NCBI GenBank assembly: GCA_001818435.1
Contig: MHKO01000019.1
Coordinates: forward strand, 1 to 24,056
From: Candidatus Komeilibacteria bacterium RIFCSPLOWO2_02_FULL_48_11
Lineage (GTDB): Bacteria; Patescibacteriota; Patescibacteriia; UBA2169
Direction of reading: 5' to 3'
Length of the DNA stretch: 24,056 nucleotides
Position numbers and translations under genes: made by a program. A model generated the notes under the pieces. The model searched no databases. It saw only the letters and a program-made list of their open reading frames with translations, and was not told where the DNA came from. Of this stretch, positions 12,567-20,427 are shown piece by piece. Position 1 is the first letter of the stretch. The number at the start of each line of letters is the position of its first letter.

Positions 12567-12701
12567 GCTTCTTTTTTGGGTTTTCCATAAGATGTTCACA
12601 GCTTTGTGCACAGGCACGGGTTGTTTTAACTAGAAAACAAGATACAATAAATCTAGTCGCTCTTTTCGTTTTCGCTCTTTTAATTGACCATAGGCACAAA
12701 G

Positions 12702-12824
12702 AAGGAGGCAAGCAGCCCTGACCTTATACCTTTTTTCCAGCACCTTTCATTAAATCCCAGACTGGGATTTAATGAAAGGTGCTGGATGAAAAGAGGCATA
12801 AGTATTTTGGCTGCTTGCCTCCTT
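12702..12824. repeat. 123-nt nested fold-back element
   Basis: Outer arms AAGGAGGCAAGCAGCC (12702-12717) and GGCTGCTTGCCTCCTT (12809-12824) are perfect. Inner arms of 24 bp (12737-12760 with 12762-12785) are also perfect and nearly contiguous. The 19- and 23-nt parts between are imperfectly complementary (CTTAT.CC with GG.ATAAG). The whole stretch can fold into one hairpin. It lies in the 279-base gap between the UPF0102 gene and the envelope-protein gene. The rest of that gap shows no gene. It could be a MITE or a terminator without a T-run. Confidence 0.75.
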
Positions 12825-12845
12825 TAGTCTAAATTCAAAGCACCT

Positions 12846-14087
12846 ATGGCCATTTTTGCTGATTTATTATCAAAAACAAGATTATCGGCTTGGTTTTTAG
12901 CCGCGTTTTTTGCATTGCTGGCGGCTTTTGGCAGTATGGCTCCAGCCTCGGCTGCGGTTCTACCCTTGCCGGCCCCGACTTTGTTGCGTCCAGCTGATGG
13001 CGCTATCTTGGGCCAAGACAAAGCTTGGGTAGGCGGATTGGTTAAAAACAACTTACTGGTTATAATACTGGTAGATGGCAAGGAGTATAAGCAAACAGTA
13101 AAAACGCGGAGTCACAGTTCTGGAAATGCCACTTTTGGCGTAAATCTTTCCAAACTTTCGCTTGGTGAGCACGCGGTAACTGCCATAACCAAAGACAAGA
13201 AAGGCAAAGTAAGCGCTGAATCCAACGCTTTAATGATTGTAATCAAGTCCCCAACGTCGATTCCGACTTTACGGCGGCCAGTAGTCAACGCTGATTCCGG
13301 CATTGAGCGGCCGTTTATTATTGGCAATATCCAAAACGGGCTGGAGGTGGGCATAATTATTGATGGCAAGTTGCAAACCATCTTTACTCCAAAGCCGAGT
13401 ACTACTAAAATTACCAGTTTTGCCTGGCAGCCAAAGGAGAGGCTGTCTTTAGGCAAGCATTTGATTGAGGCTTTTGCCTCGGACAAAGGCAAGCTTTCCA
13501 ATCATGACCAGATTTTCTGGCCAGTGGGGGAGGCCAAGGCTTCAAGCGCGCCAGAACCTAAAAAAGACGTTTCAGTTGCCGAGCCAGCCACTCCGTTGGT
13601 TAAAGTTTCTGATAATAAACCCGAGAATAAAGATGAAGCCCAGAAATTAACCATGCGCCAGGAACTGAAATCTCCGGAAAAGCCAGTTATTCCTGACGCG
13701 GTAGCGCCGGTTGAGCCAGTGGCTGATGACAGTCAGGGCAAAATTGAATCCAACAATGAGCCGGAGAAGAAAATCACCCAGGCGCCAGAGTTTGAACCAA
13801 TTCAAGGCGAAGTAAAAGAAGTTTCTCCTGGGGCCGTGGTTCGGGAAACGACTGATAAAACCGAGAATGGTTTTAAATTCAACAACTCATTGATAGTTGG
13901 CATAACCATTTTAGCATTCTTGCTGCTTTCCATGGTTGTTTGGTACGTGCAGGAGCGGCGCGATAAGCTGGGCGAGAAGGTGGCGGGCCTGTTCCGCGAA
14001 GATGAAGGATCTGGCTTGCCGCCAAGCACAACTGAACCTAAAAAAGATTATTCAGATTTGCCGCCCCCGCCGCCACCGATGTTTTGA
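12846..14087 (+). CDS. Envelope protein: signal peptide, Ig-like repeats, C-terminal TM
   Basis: A 413-residue surface protein. Residues 1-36 are a signal peptide (basic start, hydrophobic core, PASA-A cleavage). Two related beta-sandwich-like domains follow, about 42-135 and 138-228: both open with a PTLRRP/PTLLRP motif, continue with LVIILVDGK or VGIIIDGK, and end in LSLGEHAVTAI or LSLGKHLIEAF. Residues 230-335 are an acidic, Pro/Glu-rich linker. A TM segment lies at about 350-368 (LIVGITILAFLLLSMVVWYV), followed by a cytoplasmic tail ending DLPPPPPPMF. It is anchored with its folded part outside. No SD precedes the ATG. The function is unknown; adhesion or cell-surface scaffolding is inference. 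Confidence 0.7.
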   Translation: MAIFADLLSKTRLSAWFLAAFFALLAAFGSMAPASAAVLPLPAPTLLRPADGAILGQDKAWVGGLVKNNLLVIILVDGKEYKQTVKTRSHSSGNATFGVNLSKLSLGEHAVTAITKDKKGKVSAESNALMIVIKSPTSIPTLRRPVVNADSGIERPFIIGNIQNGLEVGIIIDGKLQTIFTPKPSTTKITSFAWQPKERLSLGKHLIEAFASDKGKLSNHDQIFWPVGEAKASSAPEPKKDVSVAEPATPLVKVSDNKPENKDEAQKLTMRQELKSPEKPVIPDAVAPVEPVADDSQGKIESNNEPEKKITQAPEFEPIQGEVKEVSPGAVVRETTDKTENGFKFNNSLIVGITILAFLLLSMVVWYVQERRDKLGEKVAGLFREDEGSGLPPSTTEPKKDYSDLPPPPPPMF

Positions 14088-14090
14088 TAG

Positions 14091-14121
14091 CGCGGATTAA
14101 CGCGGATAGCAACACGGATGG
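14091..14121 (+). repeat. Short degenerate tandem repeat
   Basis: Three imperfect units, CGCGGATTAA, CGCGGATAGC and (AA)CACGGATGG, directly after the envelope-protein gene. The rest of the gap up to 14213 shows nothing clear. Confidence 0.4.
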
Positions 14122-14213
14122 ACGCAGAAGGTGGGTCGTTTTTGGTTTGTGTTTTTAGGTAAAAAGGGGTAAATTTAGGGCGGCTGACATTATTGAAAAT
14201 ATTTTTGCCAATT

Positions 14214-15116
14214 ATGAAAGCGGACAAATTTTCAATTGTGGTCTGCACGTTTAACAGATTGGATTATTTGAAAAAGTGCGTTGCTTCTTTGCTGGAGATG
14301 GATTTTCCAGAGTACGAAATTATCATTGTCAATGACGGCTCAACAGATGGCACAAAAAATTTTTTAGACGCCTTGAATACCGGCAAGATTAAAATAATCC
14401 ACCAGGAACGCAATCAGGGTTTAAGCGCGGCCAGAAATACCGGCATCAAACATTCTTCCCATGATATTATCGCTTTTACGGATGATGACTGCCGGGTGGA
14501 CAAAAATTGGCTCGCGGAATTGTCAAAAGGCTTTGCTGACGAGCGGACCGGATTTGTCATGGGGCAGGTTTTTTACGTCAATAAAAACTACAAAGGATAT
14601 TTTCCCGAGCGCCTGGTTTCTAATTTAAACGCCCAATGGCCGATGGGGGCCAACATTGCCTATCATAAAAAAGTTTTTGTCGCTTGCGGCGGCTTTGACC
14701 ACGCTTTTTTTAAATACAATAACGAAGATTCAGAAATGGCGATTCGGGCCGCCAGCCAAGGTTTTTTGTTTAATCGTTCTTTGGGCGCAACAGTTTATCA
14801 TCAGGCCATGAATTGGACCGCCAAGTCGCTTTTAAAATCAGCCAGGAACGCGTCAGTCTGGCCGGTTTTAAAGAAAAAATATCAAAAATACTATTTAACC
14901 TTCGGTCCGCCGGTAAAGTTCGGCTTGGTCGTCTGCCCGCGAGACTATCTGCATCTATTAATCGCCCCGCTTCTTATTCCGTTATTATTTATCAGGTACC
15001 TCAAGCACGGAAAAAGGGATTTTAAAATTTTTGTTGCCAAGTGGCCTGTCTATCTATTACTGAGAAGATATTATGTCTATAAAGAAGCGCTGCGGAATAA
15101 AGTAGTGATGTTTTAA
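14214..15116 (+). CDS. Family 2 glycosyltransferase
   Basis: A 300-residue GT-A glycosyltransferase. Residues 6-15 (FSIVVCTFNR) and VNDGSTDG (39-46) bind the nucleotide sugar. RNQGLSAARNTGI is typical, and FTDDDCR (about 89-94) is the metal-binding DxD. The later CGGFDHAFFKYNNEDSEMAIRA gives the GG and ED catalytic-base region. A basic, hydrophobic C-terminus near residues 245-265 (LLIAPLLIPLLFIRYL) may touch the membrane. It is likely in polysaccharide or glycoprotein synthesis. I chose ATG 14214; a longer TTG start at 14193 is possible. No SD. The sugar and acceptor are unknown. Confidence 0.85.
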   Translation: MKADKFSIVVCTFNRLDYLKKCVASLLEMDFPEYEIIIVNDGSTDGTKNFLDALNTGKIKIIHQERNQGLSAARNTGIKHSSHDIIAFTDDDCRVDKNWLAELSKGFADERTGFVMGQVFYVNKNYKGYFPERLVSNLNAQWPMGANIAYHKKVFVACGGFDHAFFKYNNEDSEMAIRAASQGFLFNRSLGATVYHQAMNWTAKSLLKSARNASVWPVLKKKYQKYYLTFGPPVKFGLVVCPRDYLHLLIAPLLIPLLFIRYLKHGKRDFKIFVAKWPVYLLLRRYYVYKEALRNKVVMF

Positions 15117-15125
15117 ATGTTGGGT

Positions 15126-15194
15126 TTGCCATCCAGAAAAGGTTGTGCTATCCTAATGATAGGCTAGTTTACGTTTAGTAGACTAGCTTTTTTT
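15126..15194 (+). promoter_or_regulatory. nusA promoter followed at once by a terminator-like hairpin
   Basis: TTGCCA (15126-15131), 17 nt and TATCCT (15149-15154) give a start near 15161. A hairpin begins about two nt later: GCTAGTTTAC (15163-15172) with GTAGACTAGC (15178-15187), one G-T pair, then seven T. It may end the glycosyltransferase transcript, act as an attenuator for nusA, or both. No SD precedes nusA. Confidence 0.55.
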
Positions 15195-15212
15195 AAACAA
15201 TAAGATTTATTT

Positions 15213-16601
15213 ATGTCCAAGGAGGTATTGCAAGCCATTAAAGCGATTTGCGAGGAAAAGCACATTTCGGTGGAATCAGTGCTGGCTACCATTGAGCAGG
15301 CTTTGGCCGCGGCTTATCGCAAGGATTTTGGGAATAAGTTGCAAAATCTGAAAGTTGAATTCAACCCATCTAACATGCAGATGCGGGTTTTTGACGTGAA
15401 AACTGTGGTGGAAGATCAGGAACTGCCGACCGAAGAGGAGTTAAGAGATATGAGTTATCAGCCAAAGGCTGACCAGCCCCTGGCTGGCAAGTTACAAGAC
15501 GGAACAAACAAGGGGCCAAGAGAGGAAGAAAAAAAAGACAAGGCAGTAATGGTGGTTGAAGGAGAGAAAGAGGGGGAAGGAGGAAAGGTTGGCGTTCCCA
15601 AAGATTCAACGCCAGATATAAGAAACGTCGAGGACTTGTCGTCCGAAGCTTTAGCGGAGGACGAAGAGAAGCGGTTTAATCCTAAAACCGAGATTATGAT
15701 TTCCGAAGCCCAAAAGATAAAGCCGGACGCGCAATTAGGCGAGGAAATCATCACTGAACTGCCGGTGGCCGGTGAATTCGGCCGCATGGCCGCGCAAACA
15801 GCCAAGCAGGTTATTATCCAGCGTTTGCGCGAAGCCGAGCGCGACGTTATCTTTAAAGAGTACAAAGACAAAGAAGGCGCCATGGTTAACGGCTCTATCC
15901 AGCGCATTGAGGGCAGCACTGTTTTGGTGGACATTGGCCAGGCCACGGCCGTGTTGCCGCCTTCGGAACAAGTGCGCAGCGAGCGCTACGCCCCAGGAAC
16001 CCAGATGCGCTTTTACATCAAATCAGTCAGCACCTCCAGCCGCGGGCCTGAAGTTTTGGTTTCCCGGGCTGACCGCGAATTGGTGCGGCAGTTGTTTGCC
16101 ATGGAAGTTCCGGAAATCAGCGACAATGTGGTGGAGATTAAAGCCATTGCCCGCGAACCTGGTTCGCGCACTAAAATCGCGGTGGCCACCAAGGCGGAAA
16201 ACGTGGACCCGGTGGGTTCGTGCGTGGGCCAGCGCGGCAGTCGCGTGCAGTTTGTCATCAATGAGCTGGGGGGCGAGAAAATTGACATCATTCAGTGGGA
16301 AGAGGACGAAAAGCAGTTTATTAAAAGCGCTTTGTCGCCGGCCAAAGTGGTTGATGTCGCGCTCAAAGAAAATACTCGCGAAGCCGAGGCTTTTGTGATT
16401 GAAGACCAGCTGTCATTGGCCATTGGCAAACAAGGCCAGAACGTGCGCTTGGCTTCGGCTTTAACCGGCTGGAAGATAAATATTAAGCAGGCCGGGGGAG
16501 AGGTGAAGGCGGAAGAAGCCGCGGCAGTTGAAGAAGTCAAGGAAGAGCCGAAGGAAGAGGCAGTGATACCGGTGCCGGAGATAACCGACGCGCCAGCCTA
16601 G
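15213..16601 (+). CDS. nusA: Transcription termination/antitermination factor NusA
   Basis: Binds RNA polymerase and nascent RNA to control pausing and termination. The N-terminal domain starts MSKEVLQAIKAICEEK (1-68) and resumes near 153 (FNPKTEIMISEAQKIKPDAQLGEEI). Between them lies an 80-residue acidic, low-complexity insertion (about 71-152) not present in typical NusA. Then come FGRMAAQTAKQVIIQRLREAER, the S1 domain, KH1 (DPVGSCVGQRGSRVQ) and KH2 (LAIGKQGQNVRLASALTGW). The C-terminus is a short acidic tail without the AR repeats of E. coli. At 462 residues it is longer than Gram-positive NusA because of the insertion. No SD precedes the ATG. Confidence 0.93.
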   Translation: MSKEVLQAIKAICEEKHISVESVLATIEQALAAAYRKDFGNKLQNLKVEFNPSNMQMRVFDVKTVVEDQELPTEEELRDMSYQPKADQPLAGKLQDGTNKGPREEEKKDKAVMVVEGEKEGEGGKVGVPKDSTPDIRNVEDLSSEALAEDEEKRFNPKTEIMISEAQKIKPDAQLGEEIITELPVAGEFGRMAAQTAKQVIIQRLREAERDVIFKEYKDKEGAMVNGSIQRIEGSTVLVDIGQATAVLPPSEQVRSERYAPGTQMRFYIKSVSTSSRGPEVLVSRADRELVRQLFAMEVPEISDNVVEIKAIAREPGSRTKIAVATKAENVDPVGSCVGQRGSRVQFVINELGGEKIDIIQWEEDEKQFIKSALSPAKVVDVALKENTREAEAFVIEDQLSLAIGKQGQNVRLASALTGWKINIKQAGGEVKAEEAAAVEEVKEEPKEEAVIPVPEITDAPA

Positions 16602-16633
16602 GTAATTACAACTGGAGGGGTGGATAAGAATTC

Positions 16634-16834
16634 AGGAATTTAAGAATTTAGGCAATAATAGCCGTCATCCCGAGCGAGGCGTACTCGCCGAGTCGATGGA
16701 TCTCATCGGTTGCCCGCGAGATTTCGGCCAAAGGCTGACCAGCCTCTGGCTGGCCTCCACTCCCCGCCGAGTACGGCGGGTCGGTCGGAATGACGTGTAA
16801 AAAACCACCTAAATTCCTAAATTCTTAAATTCCT
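16634..16834. repeat. MITE-like element with 19-bp perfect inverted ends
   Basis: AGGAATTTAAGAATTTAGG (16634-16652) is the exact inverse of 16816-16834. Inside, CGTCAT (16663-16668) mirrors ATGACG (16790-16795), bounding a GC-rich, partly palindromic core (CCGCCGAGTACGGCGG near 16764-16779). No ORF. It fills the gap between nusA and the pyrophosphatase gene, and 16808-16815 adds a partial repeat of the end sequence. Confidence 0.65.
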
Positions 16835-16849
16835 AACCACTTATTTTCT

Positions 16850-18844
16850 ATGTCCACTCCCATCATCTTCGCTCTGGCCGCGTCAGTTGCGGCTATTATC
16901 TACGGCGTTATTCTCATCGCCTGGGTATTGGGCCGTTCGGCCGGCAATGAGAAGATGCAAGAAATCGCTGGAGCCATTCAAAAGGGCTCCAAGGCTTATC
17001 TCAACCGCCAGTTTAAAACCATAGCCATTGTCGCTATTATAGTTTTTTTTGCCATTGGTTTTGGCTTGGGCTGGAACGTGGCTTGGGGCTTTTTGGTGGG
17101 GGCGATTCTTTCCTCAATCACCGGTTTTGTGGGCATGAACGTGGCCGTGCGGGCCAACGTGCGCACGGCGCACGCGGCCAGCAAAGGATTAAAAAAAGCT
17201 TTAACCGTGGCGGTGCGCGGCGGGGCCGTGACCGGCCTGTTGGTGGTGGGTTTGGGACTTTTGGGCGTTACCGGCTTTTACGCCTTAACTCATGACATTC
17301 ACGCCTTGATTGGCTTGGGCTTAGGCGGCAGTTTGATTTCCATTTTTGCCAGATTAGGCGGCGGAATTTTTACCAAAGCCGCGGACGTGGGCGCGGATTT
17401 GGTTGGCAAGGTGGAAAAGAATATTCCTGAAGATGACCCGCGCAACCCGGCCGTGATTGCGGACAACGTCGGCGACAACGTCGGCGACACCGCGGGCATG
17501 GCCGCGGACCTGTTTGAAACTTATGCCGTGACCGTGGTGGCGGCCATGCTGCTGGGTTCTTTGGTGTTTCCGGATTTTAGCAATTCTTTGATTTATCCTT
17601 TGGTTTTGGGCGGCATCTCCATTATTGCTTCCATTTTAGGCACGTTTTTCATCCGTCTGGGCAAAAAAGAAAACATTATGGCCGCGCTCTATAAAGGCTT
17701 GGCCGCGGCCGGAATTTTGGCGGCGCTGGGATTTTATTTTGTCACCCAAAAATTAATGATTGGCAACGGCTTGTATCTGCCCATAAATCTTTTTTACGCC
17801 GCTTTAGTGGGCTTGGGCGTTACCGTGTTTTTGGTTATTTTTACCGAATATTACACTTCCAGCAAATACGCGCCAGTCAAACAGATTGCCGAGGCTTCCA
17901 CCAAAGGCCATGGCACCAACATCATTGCCGGCTTGTCGGTTTCCTTGCGCGCCACTGCTTGGCCGGTCATTACCATCGCCGCTGGCATTTGGGGAGCTTA
18001 TGCTTTAGCTGACATTTACGGGGTGGCCATTGCCACGGTGTCCATGCTTTCTTTGGCCGGCATTATCGTGACCATTGACGCTTATGGCCCGATTACGGAT
18101 AACGCCGGCGGCATTGCTGAAATGTCCAATCTGCCCAAAGAAGTGCGCGAAGTCACTGACAAGTTGGACGCTGTTGGCAACACCACCAAGGCCGTGACTA
18201 AAGGCTATGCCATTGGCTCGGCCGGGTTGGCGGCCCTGGTTTTGTTCGCGGCCTATTCCCAGGAATTCGTCAACATGGGCCGGGAGATTCTTTTCCGCTT
18301 GAACGACCAATCGGTGATTATCGGCTTGTTCATCGGCGGCTTGTTGCCTTATTATTTTGCTTCCATTGTCATGGACGCGGTGGGCAAGACTGCCGGCAAA
18401 GTGGTGGAAGAAGTGCGGCGCCAGTTCCGTGATATCAAGGGCATTATGGAAGGCACGGCCAAGCCTGACTACGGAACTTGCGTGGACATTGTTACCAAAG
18501 ATGCCATCAAGCAAATGTTCGTGCCAGCTTTGATTCCAGTGCTAGCCCCGATTATTGTCGGTTATCTGCTTGGCCCGATTGCTTTGGGCGGCCTGCTGGT
18601 TGGCAGTATTGTTACCGGATTATTCATTGCTATTTCCATGACTGCTGGCGGCGGAGCCTGGGATAATGCCAAGAAGCTGATTGAAGCCGGTTTGTACGGC
18701 GGTAAAGGCAGTCCGGCCCATGCCGCGGCCGTAACCGGCGACACGGTCGGCGACCCTTATAAAGATACGGCCGGCCCGGCCATTAACCCCATGATTAAGA
18801 TATTAAACATCGTGGCTTTGTTGATTGTCGGTTTTTTGGCCTAA
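16850..18844 (+). CDS. hppA: Membrane-bound proton-pumping pyrophosphatase
   Basis: Couples PPi hydrolysis to ion transport across the cytoplasmic membrane. It has 664 residues with about 15 hydrophobic segments. The PPi-binding motifs are present: DVGADLVGKVE (179-189), DNVGDNVGDTAGMAADLFETY (split around 205-225), and near the C-terminus GDTVGDPYKDTAGPAINP. GNTTKAVTKGYAIGSA at 443-458 has Lys447, where K+-dependent enzymes have Ala, so this is the K+-independent, H+-pumping type. It lets the cell recover energy from biosynthetic PPi, fitting a small fermentative genome. It probably stands alone or is read with the acyltransferase 10 nt later. No SD. Confidence 0.93.
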   Translation: MSTPIIFALAASVAAIIYGVILIAWVLGRSAGNEKMQEIAGAIQKGSKAYLNRQFKTIAIVAIIVFFAIGFGLGWNVAWGFLVGAILSSITGFVGMNVAVRANVRTAHAASKGLKKALTVAVRGGAVTGLLVVGLGLLGVTGFYALTHDIHALIGLGLGGSLISIFARLGGGIFTKAADVGADLVGKVEKNIPEDDPRNPAVIADNVGDNVGDTAGMAADLFETYAVTVVAAMLLGSLVFPDFSNSLIYPLVLGGISIIASILGTFFIRLGKKENIMAALYKGLAAAGILAALGFYFVTQKLMIGNGLYLPINLFYAALVGLGVTVFLVIFTEYYTSSKYAPVKQIAEASTKGHGTNIIAGLSVSLRATAWPVITIAAGIWGAYALADIYGVAIATVSMLSLAGIIVTIDAYGPITDNAGGIAEMSNLPKEVREVTDKLDAVGNTTKAVTKGYAIGSAGLAALVLFAAYSQEFVNMGREILFRLNDQSVIIGLFIGGLLPYYFASIVMDAVGKTAGKVVEEVRRQFRDIKGIMEGTAKPDYGTCVDIVTKDAIKQMFVPALIPVLAPIIVGYLLGPIALGGLLVGSIVTGLFIAISMTAGGGAWDNAKKLIEAGLYGGKGSPAHAAAVTGDTVGDPYKDTAGPAINPMIKILNIVALLIVGFLA

Positions 18845-18854
18845 GGCAAGCAGT

Positions 18855-19517
18855 ATGTCTTTTACCTTGCATCCCATCGCTCGCTTGACGGCGCCGCTGG
18901 TTAATAAGTTATTTCTTAAGCGAGTTGAGGGCTTAGATAACATTCCCAAAACCGGACCATATATTTTAGCCGCTAATCACGTGAGCGTGCCGGATGAGTG
19001 GCTGATTGGCAACATAATTTTGCAAAAAGGCAACAAGCGGCTGTGGTTTATTGGCCGGGATGATTTTTGGTCCGCCAAGTGGTGGTCAAAATTGACGGCC
19101 CGTGTTTTGGGGGCGCTATTGATTGACTGGCGAGATCCGGCAGCGGTGCTGAAGCGAACCTTGGCCATTTTGCGAGCCGGGGGCATTGTCGCCACTTTTC
19201 CCGAGGGCGTGCGCAACTTTGACACCCGAGCTTTGGTTTTGGGCAAAACCGGCACTGTTCGTTTGGCCCTTTGGGCCCGTTGCCCGATTATTCCGGTTGG
19301 CTATCGCGGGCCGAACATTGTTACCACTTGGGATGTTTTCAAGAATTTTTTTTTGGCGCGCCATACCGCCACCATTATTTTTGGAGAGCCAATTGATTTT
19401 TCCGATTATTATCAAACTCCAATCACGCGCCGATTGCTCTATGAGCTGACTGATAAAATGATGGTTGAGATTGGAAAGCTTTGCGGCCGCCGGCCGCGCT
19501 TGCATGAATATTTATGA
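18855..19517 (+). CDS. PlsC-like 1-acylglycerol-3-phosphate acyltransferase
   Basis: A 220-residue acyltransferase of the PlsC/LPLAT group. The catalytic NHVSVPD (41-47) carries the HX4D pair His42/Asp47. FPEGVRN (115-121) is the glycerol-phosphate-binding motif, and PIIPVGYRG matches the downstream block IV. The N-terminal part (LTAPLVNKLF) is amphipathic and would lie on the membrane. It should acylate lysophosphatidate in phospholipid synthesis, or act on acquired lipids. I chose ATG 18855, 10 nt after the pyrophosphatase stop; the frame is open further upstream but overlaps that gene. It overlaps the next gene by 4 nt (ATGA). Confidence 0.85.
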   Translation: MSFTLHPIARLTAPLVNKLFLKRVEGLDNIPKTGPYILAANHVSVPDEWLIGNIILQKGNKRLWFIGRDDFWSAKWWSKLTARVLGALLIDWRDPAAVLKRTLAILRAGGIVATFPEGVRNFDTRALVLGKTGTVRLALWARCPIIPVGYRGPNIVTTWDVFKNFFLARHTATIIFGEPIDFSDYYQTPITRRLLYELTDKMMVEIGKLCGRRPRLHEYL

Positions 19518-20416
19518 AGATAACAGAAAACAAACCATCAGAATCAGTTATTGAATTCATCATTGAGCTCGACCGGCCTGACATTGAGGCGGATTTGCAA
19601 AAAGCGGCCAAGCATTTGGCCGAGCATTCATCCATTCCCGGGTTTCGTCCGGGCAAGGCGCCTTATGACCTGGTTTGCCGCCACGCCGGCGGGGAAGCCA
19701 AAATTTACGAGGAAGCCCTTGACGCCATTATCAGGCGCACTTTGCCGCCAATCATAATTGAGAGAAAACTGGAAACAACCGGCCGGCCGGATATTTCCGT
19801 TCAAAAAATGGTACCGCCATTTGGCCTGACCTATAAAGCAATAGTGAATTTATTGCCTCAAGTTGAACTGGGTGATGTTGCTAAAATTCAAGTTGAGTCA
19901 AAGCCCGTGACAGTTGATTCCCAAGAGGCGGAGAAAATAATTGCAAAGTTGCGGCAGGAAAAAGAAGCTGTTGAAAAAGAGCGTTTTGAAATGGCTTGCA
20001 TGGAGGAGCTGCTAAAAATATCCAAAGTCGGCGCATTGCCAGAGCCCATGATTGCCGAAGAGACGGAGAAGATGCTCCACGAGCTGGAGCACAGCGCGGC
20101 GGAGCGCGGCGGCAAGTTTGAAGATTATCTGCAGTCAATCAAAAAGACCAAAAAAGAACTGGCAAAGGAGTTCCGGCCGCGCGCCGAGCACCGGCTGCGC
20201 TTGAGCTTGATAGTGCGCGCTTTTGACAAGAAGGAAGATGTAAAAATTGAGGAGAGCGAGGTTGAGAAGGAGATTGAGATTTCTAAAAAGATGTCTGGCC
20301 AGAATCCGGAAATGGCTAAGCAGTTCTCCAGCGATGGCTACCGCGAGTATGTCCGGGCCGTATTGACGAGCCGAAAGATATTTGAGATATTGGCCGACAA
20401 GATAAAAAGGCGCTAA
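19514..20416 (+). CDS. tig: Trigger factor without PPIase domain
   Basis: A ribosome-bound chaperone that meets nascent chains. The N-terminal ribosome-binding domain (1-about 125) holds the signature IPGFRPGKAP (41-50). The sequence then goes straight to the helical C-terminal domain (about 130-300), with PEPMIAEETEKMLHELEHS and EFRPRAEHRLRLSLIVRAF. The FKBP-type prolyl isomerase domain, normally about 100 residues in the middle, is absent, so the protein has 300 residues against about 430. The start overlaps the acyltransferase stop by 4 nt, and endonuclease IV follows after 11 nt: a tight operon. Confidence is high for the family. Confidence 0.88.
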   Translation: MKITENKPSESVIEFIIELDRPDIEADLQKAAKHLAEHSSIPGFRPGKAPYDLVCRHAGGEAKIYEEALDAIIRRTLPPIIIERKLETTGRPDISVQKMVPPFGLTYKAIVNLLPQVELGDVAKIQVESKPVTVDSQEAEKIIAKLRQEKEAVEKERFEMACMEELLKISKVGALPEPMIAEETEKMLHELEHSAAERGGKFEDYLQSIKKTKKELAKEFRPRAEHRLRLSLIVRAFDKKEDVKIEESEVEKEIEISKKMSGQNPEMAKQFSSDGYREYVRAVLTSRKIFEILADKIKRR

Positions 20417-20427
20417 ACTAACGGTAT

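Noticed and set aside
15772..16398. 208-codon ORF inside nusA in another frame
   Set aside because: Shadow of the S1/KH region; Arg/Trp/Ser-rich composition typical of out-of-frame translation.
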